In this document: in pieces, positions 1-4,824 of the stretch
How the letters are laid out: each line of letters opens with the position of its first letter
How positions within the stretch are numbered: position 1 is the first letter of the stretch
Origin: Pseudomonadota bacterium
Lineage (GTDB): Bacteria > Pseudomonadota > Gammaproteobacteria > UBA5335
NCBI GenBank assembly: GCA_021783685.1
Contig: JAJXTQ010000056.1
Span: 1 to 8,882 of the forward strand
DNA: 8,882 nucleotides
Direction of reading: 5' to 3'
Made by a program: the position numbers and the translations under genes
The notes under the pieces: generated by a model
What the model saw: only the letters and a program-made list of their open reading frames with translations
What the model was told of the DNA's origin: nothing
Database searches by the model: none

Positions 1-1
1 C

Positions 2-463
2 CTGCCGGATGTCGCGCGCCTGGAGTGGCTGCGCCTGGTGGCGCTGCACGCTGCCGATGCCGAGCTGCTGGCCGCCGAGCGCATCGCGGCCCTCTTGGCC
101 GAGCAGCCGGACCTCGCCGGCTGGCGGCTGCGCCTGCACCCCTCGTTCGCCGTGCTGCGCACGGACTACGCCGCCGTCTCGATCTGGGCGGCGCATCAGG
201 GCGCCGGGGAGTTGGCCGCGCTCGATCCGGATCAGGGCGAGAGCGCCTGGATCGTGCGCCCGGATCTGGAAGTGGCAGTGATTCCGGTCGACCCGGCCGC
301 GGGTGCATTCGCTGCCGCGCTGCTCGAAGGGCTACCGCTCGCCGCCGCCATCGCGGCCGTGCACGAGGCGGGCCTGCACCTCGATCTGCCGGCCACGCTG
401 GCCGGCCTGATCCGCGCCCGCGCGCTCGTTTCCCTCGATCCGCCTGGAGAGACCGCCGCATGA
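2..463 (+). CDS. HvfC/BufC-like (DUF2063) protein, C-terminal part, 5'-truncated by window edge
   Basis: The frame is open from the left edge to TGA at 461-463 and gives 153 residues of C-terminal sequence. It begins [19 protein letters not shown], which resembles the segment joining the N- and C-terminal domains in DUF2063 (HvfC/BufC) proteins. The rest is an Ala/Leu-rich alpha/beta domain ending in a short helix. In this family the protein partners the MNIO enzyme (DUF692) that modifies cysteines of a bufferin/DUF2282 precursor peptide, a system linked to copper handling. Those two genes would be expected immediately upstream, outside the window. The stop overlaps the DoxX start by ATGA, so the two are probably translationally coupled. 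The family call rests on this motif plus the DoxX and ECF sigma neighbours. The N-terminal domain is not visible, so it is good but not certain. Confidence 0.8.
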   Translation: MPDVARLEWLRLVALHAADAELLAAERIAALLAEQPDLAGWRLRLHPSFAVLRTDYAAVSIWAAHQGAGELAALDPDQGESAWIVRPDLEVAVIPVDPAAGAFAAALLEGLPLAAAIAAVHEAGLHLDLPATLAGLIRARALVSLDPPGETAA

Positions 464-978
464 AGCCCGCAACCACGGTGGCGCCGACGCCATGGCCTGC
501 CCGCCCGCTGGCCGGACTGATCGATCTGTTGGGGCGTATTCCGGACAGCCTGATCGCCCTGATAGGCCGGTTTTCCATTGCCGCCGTGTTCTGGCTGTCC
601 GGTCAGACCAAGGTCGAAGGGCTGGCGATCGATCTGGTCCAGGGCACGTTCAGCCTGGGCTGGCCGCATCTGTCCGATGCGGCGCTGTCGCTGTTTCAGG
701 AGGAATATGCGCTGCCGCTGATTCCGCCGGCTTGGGCGGCGGTCATGGCCGCCATCGCCGAGCATGTGCTGCCGATCCTGCTCCTGGCCGGTCTCGCCAC
801 GCGGTTCGCCGCGTTGGGCCTGCTCGGCATGACGCTGGTGATCCAGTTGTTCGTCTATCCCGGCGCGTACCCGACCCATGGAGTGTGGGCCGCGGTGTTG
901 CTGTATCTCGTCGCAAAAGGGCCGGGCAAGCTGTCGGTCGATGCCTGGATCGCGCGGCGCTACCGCCGGAGCGGCTGA
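460..978 (+). CDS. DoxX family inner-membrane protein of the bufferin-type locus
   Basis: This 172-residue integral membrane protein has about four hydrophobic segments, near residues 31-48, 91-111, 115-135 and 141-153. DoxX-like hallmarks are [16 protein letters not shown] after the first turn, [18 protein letters not shown] in the middle, and a [21 protein letters not shown] end. The ATG at 460 was chosen because GGAGAG lies 8 bases upstream (446-451) and the start overlaps the preceding stop; the frame is open further upstream but has no comparable ribosome site. DoxX proteins are thought to act in membrane redox or quinone chemistry. Members next to DUF2063 and MNIO genes are accessory parts of bufferin operons, with unsettled biochemical roles. 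The gene ends only 12 bases from the convergent anti-sigma gene. Confidence 0.85.
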   Translation: MKPATTVAPTPWPARPLAGLIDLLGRIPDSLIALIGRFSIAAVFWLSGQTKVEGLAIDLVQGTFSLGWPHLSDAALSLFQEEYALPLIPPAWAAVMAAIAEHVLPILLLAGLATRFAALGLLGMTLVIQLFVYPGAYPTHGVWAAVLLYLVAKGPGKLSVDAWIARRYRRSG

Positions 979-990
979 GAGCGCGGCGGA

Positions 991-1206
991 TCAGGGCTGC
1001 GGGTCCTTGTCGTCCGGGAACCGAACGTCACCATCGAGCAGGGAAAACCGCCGTGAGGCCTCACGCAGAACGTCGATCTGCCGGTTGAAGCGCCGGCAGC
1101 CGCTGCACACCGCCAGATGCATGCGCAAGGCCATGCGCTCCCTCACCGACAGCGGGCGCTCCCGCGCCTCGGACATCAAACGGGTGCTTTCACGGCAGCT
1201 CGGCAT
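991..1206 (-). CDS. Small soluble zinc-finger (ZAS/zf-HC2) anti-sigma factor
   Basis: This 71-residue protein carries the zinc-binding anti-sigma signature: C4, then H30-x3-C34-x2-C37 inside helical sequence. It has no transmembrane segment, so it should act in the cytoplasm by holding the sigma factor encoded immediately upstream. ZAS domains commonly release sigma when their cysteines are oxidised or lose zinc. I chose ATG 1206-1204 because it shares one base with the sigma stop (TGATG on the minus strand), which implies coupled translation. An earlier in-frame ATG at 1242 would add 12 residues inside the sigma gene and is less likely. The partner arrangement resembles RpoE-MseR of Neisseria, which also sits beside DUF692/DUF2063 genes. 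The role is inferred from motif and context. Confidence 0.8.
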   Translation of the reverse strand: MPSCRESTRLMSEARERPLSVRERMALRMHLAVCSGCRRFNRQIDVLREASRRFSLLDGDVRFPDDKDPQP

Positions 1207-1814
1207 CACCGCACCTCCCCGAACCAGTGGTTTTCCAGACACACCCGCAAACGCAGGCGCGCGCGGTGCAGCGTCACATGCAGATTGGTCTGCGAAATCC
1301 CGAGAACCTTACACATCTCCTCGGCATCCAGATCAAGGAACTCGCGCATCATGAACATCCGGCCCTGGCGCGGCGACAGGCCGTCCAGACAGGCGGCGAA
1401 AATCTGCCAGAACTGATCATCCTCGAAACTGCGCTCGGGATCACCCCACCTCCGGGGCAGTTGCTCGGCGCGCCAATGCCCCGTCTCGTCGAACAATCGA
1501 TCGAGCCATTCATCGTCGCCGGCCTCCTCATCGACCATGCGGCCGGGCTCCACCCAGCGCCGGCGCTGACGCAGGGCATCGACGATCTTGTTCTTCAGGA
1601 TCGCGAACATCCAGGTCTTGAACGCCGCCTGGCCGCGAAAGGCCGCCACATTCTTCAGCGCGCTGACCAGCGCCTCCTGCACCACATCTTCGGCCAGATG
1701 CGCATCGTTCAACTGCAGGCGGGCGAACCGCAGCATCTGGCGGCGCAGATCCGCGATGAAGGCCGGATTCTGCAGGTGATCGGCGGCATCGCGGGATCTG
1801 TCCGGTTCCGACAT
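1206..1814 (-). CDS. ECF RNA polymerase sigma factor of the bufferin-type locus
   Basis: This 202-residue ECF-type sigma factor has region 2 at about residues 20-88 (DVVQEALVSALKNVAAFRG and FKTWMFAILKNKIVDALRQ) and region 4 at about 135-195 (LSPRQGRMFMMREFLDL and a helix-turn-helix around GISQTNLHVTLHRARLRLR). The linker with LFDETGHW and the C-terminal CLENHWF are typical of the ECF subgroup found beside DUF2282/DUF692/DUF2063/DoxX genes. I chose the ATG at 1814 because the family starts here and GAAGAG lies upstream on the minus strand; the open frame reaching 2111 is low-complexity intergenic sequence. The next gene in the same direction is the zinc anti-sigma factor, overlapping by one base. 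It probably drives the bufferin operon and its own transcription. The inducing signal (copper or oxidant) is inferred from the family. Confidence 0.9.
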   Translation of the reverse strand: MSEPDRSRDAADHLQNPAFIADLRRQMLRFARLQLNDAHLAEDVVQEALVSALKNVAAFRGQAAFKTWMFAILKNKIVDALRQRRRWVEPGRMVDEEAGDDEWLDRLFDETGHWRAEQLPRRWGDPERSFEDDQFWQIFAACLDGLSPRQGRMFMMREFLDLDAEEMCKVLGISQTNLHVTLHRARLRLRVCLENHWFGEVR

Positions 1815-1870
1815 CGTCGAACACTCTTCGTTGGTGAGTCCGCCTGAACCATGACAAGGCACGTCCGGGC

Positions 1871-1903
1871 GCCGGCCGTGCCTGCGGCGCTGCGGTGGCC
1901 GGC
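1871..1903. repeat. Inverted repeat GCCGGCC-N19-GGCCGGC in the leader of the minus-strand sigma gene
   Basis: Perfect 7-base arms at 1871-1877 and 1897-1903 flank a 19-base loop, about 57-90 bases upstream of the sigma ATG on the minus strand. It could form a leader hairpin or be a protein-binding site. In DNA this GC-rich, arms of this length can arise by chance, so the biological call is weak. Confidence 0.35.
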
Positions 1904-2262
1904 TGAGTTTACGTCGTCCGGGGCAAGGCGCCACCAACCGAACTGGCGGAGCGATCATGGCGCCCTTCCGCGAGCAACGGGATCCGATCGCCGGCGCAGC
2001 GTTGCCGAGAATACGGCGCCGAAGGCCTTGCCCGCGATCGCATCGTCCACGGACGCTCGGCCAGACGTCGTCGATGTCGGGACCGCCCCCGCTGCGCGCC
2101 GCCGCCGCCAAGGACGCTTACCACTCATCCGCTCGCCCTCGGAGACCCGCATCGTCCGCAGAAGACGGCCCTCCTCACGCTCCGCCGACCCATTGGCCTC
2201 CGCATTTGCCGGTTTCGCCTGCGGGCCGCGAAGGGTTTTTCTTCCTGCCGTGTTTAAGCATC

Positions 2263-2287
2263 GAACCGGCTGCAATCGGTCCGGTTC
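2263..2287. promoter_or_regulatory. Candidate operator or leader hairpin GAACCGG-N11-CCGGTTC before the EF-hand gene
   Basis: Perfect 7-base inverted arms (2263-2269 and 2281-2287) are centred about 38 bases before the EF-hand ATG. Centre-to-centre spacing is 18 bases, just under two helical turns, as expected for a dimeric regulator site. The left arm also contains GAACC, which resembles ECF-type -35 elements, but I found no matching -10 at 16-17 bases. It could alternatively be a hairpin in the mRNA leader. Confidence 0.35.
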
Positions 2288-2300
2288 AGCGTCGTCGACT

Positions 2301-2306
2301 GGAGGA
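2301..2306 (+). promoter_or_regulatory. Ribosome binding site GGAGGA that fixes the EF-hand gene start
   Basis: GGAGGA sits 6 bases before ATG 2313. It decides the start, because the same frame is open back to 1851 without a comparable site, and because the protein then begins with a clean signal peptide. Confidence 0.85.
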
Positions 2307-2312
2307 ATCGAA

Positions 2313-2747
2313 ATGATCAAACGAAGAATGTCCTTGATGATCGGATTCATGGTCGCCGGTAGCATCACCACGTTCGCCTCTGCTCAGCCGGGGGACCGGA
2401 TGCTCGAGCGTTTCGACGCGGATCGGGATGGTGCGCTGTCAGCCGGGGAAATCCAGACGATGAGAGGCACTCTGTTCGATCGCTTCGACGACAACGGTGA
2501 TGGCGTTCTGGATGCCCAGGAACAAAAAAGCCTATCGGATCGGTTCAAGCGTGCTGCCGCAATGGGCGCGGAACTGCTGCCACGAGCCGACACCGACCAC
2601 GACGGTCGGTTGACGCGCGAGGAATACCTGCAGTCTCCCCGGCCCGCGATGGAGCGGGCGGATACCGATCACGACGGGCGTCTGACCCGGGAGGAGATCG
2701 TCGCCGCGCGCGCAGTTCAAGCGCGGGCAATGACGTGCTCGGATTGA
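2313..2747 (+). CDS. Secreted or periplasmic four-EF-hand calcium-binding-type protein
   Basis: This 144-residue protein begins with a basic, hydrophobic signal peptide (residues 1-24), with probable cleavage after FASA before Q25. The mature part has four canonical 12-residue EF-hand loops: D35-E46, D59-E70, D93-E104 and D117-E128. Each has Asp/Asn at positions 1, 3 and 5, Gly at 6, a hydrophobic residue at 8 and Glu at 12, so all four look able to bind Ca2+. Loops 3 and 4 lie in identical 14-residue segments. A lone Cys is at residue 142. The start is fixed by GGAGGA at 2301. It leads a same-strand cluster with a secreted Arg-rich protein 37 bases downstream and an ECF sigma module after that. 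Likely roles are a periplasmic calcium or metal buffer, or an output of that sigma factor. The fold is secure; the function is inferred. Confidence 0.9.
   Translation: MIKRRMSLMIGFMVAGSITTFASAQPGDRMLERFDADRDGALSAGEIQTMRGTLFDRFDDNGDGVLDAQEQKSLSDRFKRAAAMGAELLPRADTDHDGRLTREEYLQSPRPAMERADTDHDGRLTREEIVAARAVQARAMTCSD
2583..2696 (+). repeat. Protein-level repeat: EF-hand loops 3 and 4 identical over 14 residues
   Basis: RADTDHDGRLTREE occurs at residues 91-104 (2583-2624) and 115-128 (2655-2696). Ten of the 14 codons differ, each by one base and all silently, so the duplication is not recent at DNA level although the residues are unchanged. Confidence 0.85.
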
Positions 2748-2770
2748 TGGAAACTCGACCTATCATCTTT

Positions 2771-2775
2771 GGAGA
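2771..2775 (+). promoter_or_regulatory. Ribosome binding site GGAGA for the Arg-rich secreted protein
   Basis: GGAGA lies 9 bases before ATG 2785. It favours this ATG over the in-frame TTG at 2776, which abuts the site directly. The resulting N-terminus MKTNASLKFG is a normal signal-peptide start. Confidence 0.7.
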
Positions 2776-2784
2776 TTGTTGCTG

Positions 2785-3042
2785 ATGAAAACCAATGCAA
2801 GCCTGAAATTCGGCGCCGGTCTGATGCTGGCCCTGCTCCTCGCCGGCTCCATCGCGCAAGCACAGGAAGCCCCGCCGGAATCCAAGCGGCGAGTGGATGA
2901 CCGCATCGATCGTCGCCTTGAGCGCCGCGGTACGGATGAATCCCTGCGTCGGGTCGATGACCGCCTGGATCGCCGCGTCGAGCGTCGCCAGGAAATCCGG
3001 ACGGGCATTGAAAACCGGGTGCAGAGCCGCACGGCGAACTGA
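2785..3042 (+). CDS. Small secreted Arg-rich protein with two 20-residue charged repeats, function unknown
   Basis: This 85-residue protein has a signal peptide (residues 1-26, probable cleavage at AQA before Q27) and a 59-residue mature part holding 17 Arg and about 14 Asp/Glu. Two tandem 20-residue units, residues 32-51 and 52-71, share 14 identical positions and the core RRVDDR-x-DRR-x-ERR. Hydrophobic residues recur every 4 (V37, I41, L45; V57, L61, V65), which fits an amphipathic or salt-bridged charged helix. There is no Cys or His, so classic soft-metal binding is unlikely. I do not recognise a named family. It lies 37 bases after the EF-hand gene and 35 before the sigma gene on the same strand, suggesting co-expression. 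It might interact with anionic envelope polymers or with the acidic EF-hand protein; both ideas are inference. Confidence 0.8.
   Translation: MKTNASLKFGAGLMLALLLAGSIAQAQEAPPESKRRVDDRIDRRLERRGTDESLRRVDDRLDRRVERRQEIRTGIENRVQSRTAN
2878..2997 (+). repeat. Tandem 60-base direct repeat encoding the two Arg-rich units
   Basis: Unit 1 is 2878-2937 and unit 2 is 2938-2997, in perfect register (period exactly 60 bases, 20 codons). The best conserved core is GTSGATGACCGC followed by GATCG(T/C)CGC. The remaining tail (residues 72-85) is at most a decayed third unit. Confidence 0.8.
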
Positions 3043-3077
3043 GTCATGCGAATCTAGACTTCGTTTCATATCACCGC

Positions 3078-3716
3078 ATGGTGCCTCGGCTGGGGATCGG
3101 GACCGACCCGGTCTCCAGCCGGAGCCTGAGCCTGTTTCGGAATGGCGACGGATTTGTGGATGGCGCATCGGATGATGATTTGGTGGCACGGGCAGGGAAA
3201 GGCGATCGCAGCGCTTTTACCGAACTGGTCGAGCGGCACAGTGCCTTCGTCTATGCCTTGGCTTATCGCGTCTTGCTGTCGCGTGCGGATGCACAGGATG
3301 TGACCCAGGAAGTCTTCATCCGCATGTGGCGCGACGCCCCACGATGGCGCGCCGGACAGGCCCGCTACCAGAGCTGGGTCTACCGGGTGGCTTTCAATCT
3401 GAGTTTGAATCACCGGCAGCGTGTCCAACAGCGACACACCCCGCTGGATGACCTGTCGTTGGAGGATTTGGTCACCGAGACGACGCCGGAGCAGTCTGCC
3501 GACGAGGCCCAGTCCAAAGCGGCCCTCGAGCAGGCCATCGCGTCACTGCCGATGCAACAGCGGATTGCGCTGCAACTGCGCTATGGGGGCGAGCTCAGCG
3601 TTGCCGAGGTCGGACAGATCATGAACGTGTCGGCCAAGGCGGCGGAATCCTTGCTGGTGCGCGCTCGCCGCGAACTGAGGAGCCGTTTCGTCAGCGAACG
3701 GGAGGAAAGACCATGA
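3078..3716 (+). CDS. ECF RNA polymerase sigma factor of the periplasmic-sensor module (CnrH-like organisation)
   Basis: The protein is 212 residues from ATG 3078. Sigma region 2 spans about residues 32-118 (DDDLVARAGKGDRSAFTEL, DAQDVTQEVFIRMWRDAPRW, QSWVYRVAFNLSLNHRQR) and region 4 about 146-205 (LPMQQRIALQLRYGGELSVAEVG, then NVSAKAAESLLVRARREL). ECF domains normally begin a few residues before the DDDL segment, so the first 26 residues are extra. ATG 3078 has no ribosome site and is followed at once by the 3085-3124 hairpin. GTG 3156 is an in-frame alternative giving 186 residues, also with a weak site. I keep 3078 as the longest ATG form. The stop overlaps the next gene by ATGA, with GGAGG at 3701. 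It probably controls this cluster and unseen envelope genes. Confidence 0.88.
   Translation: MVPRLGIGTDPVSSRSLSLFRNGDGFVDGASDDDLVARAGKGDRSAFTELVERHSAFVYALAYRVLLSRADAQDVTQEVFIRMWRDAPRWRAGQARYQSWVYRVAFNLSLNHRQRVQQRHTPLDDLSLEDLVTETTPEQSADEAQSKAALEQAIASLPMQQRIALQLRYGGELSVAEVGQIMNVSAKAAESLLVRARRELRSRFVSEREERP
3085..3124 (+). promoter_or_regulatory. Very strong predicted RNA hairpin at the start of the second sigma gene
   Basis: Left arm 3085-3101 pairs with right arm 3107-3124 to give a 17-pair stem with one bulged G and two G-U pairs, capped by a 5-base loop (3102-3106, ACCGA). No T-run follows, so it is not a standard intrinsic terminator. It lies 43 bases after the Arg-rich gene stop and, if ATG 3078 is used, covers codons 3-16 of the sigma gene. 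It could insulate or stabilise the 3' end of the EF-hand/Arg-rich transcript, act as an attenuator or thermosensor for sigma translation, or be a REP-like element. Confidence 0.6.
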
Positions 3717-4159
3717 ATACGCCATCGCCCATCGAGCGCTGGGTCATCCGTTACGGAGCCGATTCGGCGCAGTGGCCGCTCTGGACGAGGTGGCGCTATC
3801 GCCGACTCGTGCGGCATCGTCCCGAACTCGAGAACGAACTGATCGGGCTGATCCGCGAGGAAGCGGCGTTGCGTCGCGCCCTTCACGCCGACCGGTTGCC
3901 GGCAGACCTGGCATGGCTTGCGGCCATCCCCCAAGGTCACGCCCAGACTGCGCGCGGCGCCGAGCCTGCAATCGGACGCGTCTCGCGCGTACTTTCGATG
4001 CGTTACGCCGCTGGGGCCGTGGCGGCTGCAGCGAGTCTGGTCCTGGGTTTCTATCTCGGGCTGGGTGGCGTTGGTCCGGGACAGCCGCATGTCGATGCCG
4101 ATCCGTTCCTGTCGCCCGATGAACTGCTGACCATCGAACTGCTCAAAGGTGGCGCATGA
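3713..4159 (+). CDS. Putative membrane-anchored anti-sigma factor (CnrY-like role)
   Basis: This 148-residue protein has a cytoplasmic N-terminal helical domain (residues 1-95), one transmembrane segment near 98-117, and a short periplasmic tail. The start is marked by GGAGGAAAG at 3701-3709 and overlaps the sigma stop by ATGA; its own stop overlaps the sensor start in the same way. The N-terminus has WVIRYGADSAQWP followed by Arg/Leu-rich helices. I associate this YGAD...WP pattern from memory with proteins encoded between ECF sigma factors and periplasmic heavy-metal sensors. It has no zinc-finger anti-sigma motif and no cysteine. By position and topology it most likely binds the sigma factor at the membrane and is released by the sensor. 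That function is inference; the sequence alone does not prove anti-sigma activity. Confidence 0.7.
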   Translation: MNTPSPIERWVIRYGADSAQWPLWTRWRYRRLVRHRPELENELIGLIREEAALRRALHADRLPADLAWLAAIPQGHAQTARGAEPAIGRVSRVLSMRYAAGAVAAAASLVLGFYLGLGGVGPGQPHVDADPFLSPDELLTIELLKGGA

Positions 4160-4620
4160 ACAAAGCGCGGCTCCTGCCAGTGTTCCTGCTGGCGTCGGTA
4201 ATGCTCAATCTCCTGTTGGCTGGTGTCGTCATCGGAAAGTGGTCGGCGCAGCAACCCTTGGGCGGTGCCGGGCAGGTCGTCCGGGCCTTTCTGCAGGCGA
4301 TACCCGCCGAGACACGCCCCATTCTGGCGCAGGAAACGCTTGCCCGCCGCGCCGCACTCCGACAGCAACTGACCCGACTGCGCGCCGCGCGCGCAGCCAT
4401 CACCCGGGAAATCCAGCGCGATCCTCTGGACGAGGCAGCCTTGGACGCCGCGTTTTCGGAACTGAACGACGCGGCGATCGGCCTGCGCAGTGTGATCCAG
4501 GAGACCGCCGTGGCCGTGATCCGCCGATCGTCCGCGCAATCGCGCCGGGAATGGGCCGCAAGCCAGGGGGCGCATTGGTCCGACATGGACGCTGCGACGC
4601 CGCCGCTGGAGCCGGAGTGA
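4156..4620 (+). CDS. Periplasmic heavy-metal-sensor family protein (Metal_resist/CnrX-like) lacking the histidine ligands
   Basis: The 154 residues comprise an N-terminal membrane anchor (about 6-27) and a periplasmic helical hairpin domain. It has the family pattern FLQAIPAETRPILAQE, then long Arg/Ala/Leu/Glu helices with LDEAALDAAFSELN and a C-terminal helix. Relatives include CnrX and the Spy/CpxP-like periplasmic helical proteins. CnrX binds Ni/Co through three His plus Glu and Met; here the only His is H140 near the C-terminus and there is no Cys. It may therefore sense another ion, or envelope or protein stress. It is last in the sigma/anti-sigma/sensor operon, coupled by ATGA. The family is likely; the ligand is unknown. 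Confidence 0.8.
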   Translation: MNKARLLPVFLLASVMLNLLLAGVVIGKWSAQQPLGGAGQVVRAFLQAIPAETRPILAQETLARRAALRQQLTRLRAARAAITREIQRDPLDEAALDAAFSELNDAAIGLRSVIQETAVAVIRRSSAQSRREWAASQGAHWSDMDAATPPLEPE

Positions 4621-4824
4621 TGTTCGCCTTCCAGGGTTGATGCATCGCCACGCGCTCTACGCCGGTCGCAGGCGCTGTGGTCGGCCCGCGCGCTGCCCCG
4701 GACGCTGCCGGACTCCGATCGACCCAGGAGCGCCCGTCTGTATGGGGCAGGGGCATCCGTTCGTGTACATTGATCGCTGAATTCTCGCGACGCGCCGTGA
4801 TTCGGACAGGTCCTGAAAAATCCC
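4621..4824. other. Intergenic region with inverted repeat CTGCCCC...GGGGCAG (4693-4750)
   Basis: No gene is seen in these 204 bases between the sensor and xth. Perfect 7-base arms at 4693-4699 and 4744-4750 enclose 44 bases that hold smaller complementary pairs (GACG/CGTC, CTCC/GGAG), so a branched or extended structure is possible. There is no T-run, so no standard terminator. TACATT at 4766-4771 is a poor -10 match without a good -35. A short palindrome GGAC-AG-GTCC lies at 4804-4813 just before the xth start. Confidence 0.4.

Larger units (their letters stand above)
1815..2312. other. Gene-free divergent intergenic region with inverted repeats
   Basis: These roughly 500 bases separate the minus-strand sigma gene from the plus-strand EF-hand gene, so promoters for both directions should lie here. 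Open frames cross it on both strands, but their translations are Arg/Pro/Ala-rich and resemble no protein family I know. It contains several inverted repeats: GCCGGCC-N19-GGCCGGC (1871-1903), CGTCC-AC-GGACG (2044-2055) and GAACCGG-N11-CCGGTTC (2263-2287). I could not identify a convincing sigma-70 or ECF promoter by eye. Confidence 0.6.

Noticed and set aside
2214..2241. Possible intrinsic terminator: TTCGC/GCGAA stem followed by GGG and TTTTTC.
   Set aside because: The stem has only five pairs with a 9-base loop, and no gene on the plus strand ends upstream of it. It is more likely chance in the intergenic region.
1957..2316. Plus-strand open frame of 119 codons in the divergent intergenic region.
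   Set aside because: The translation is Arg/Pro-rich low-complexity sequence, has no ribosome site, and overlaps the EF-hand start, which has a strong one.
2385..2747. Idea that the EF-hand protein is a calmodulin-like gene recently acquired from a eukaryote.
   Set aside because: It has a bacterial signal peptide, ribosome site and codon use like its neighbours. Secreted EF-hand proteins are common in proteobacteria.
4804..4813. Short palindrome GGAC-AG-GTCC just before xth as a regulator site.
   Set aside because: Four-base arms are too short to support a site call in GC-rich DNA.
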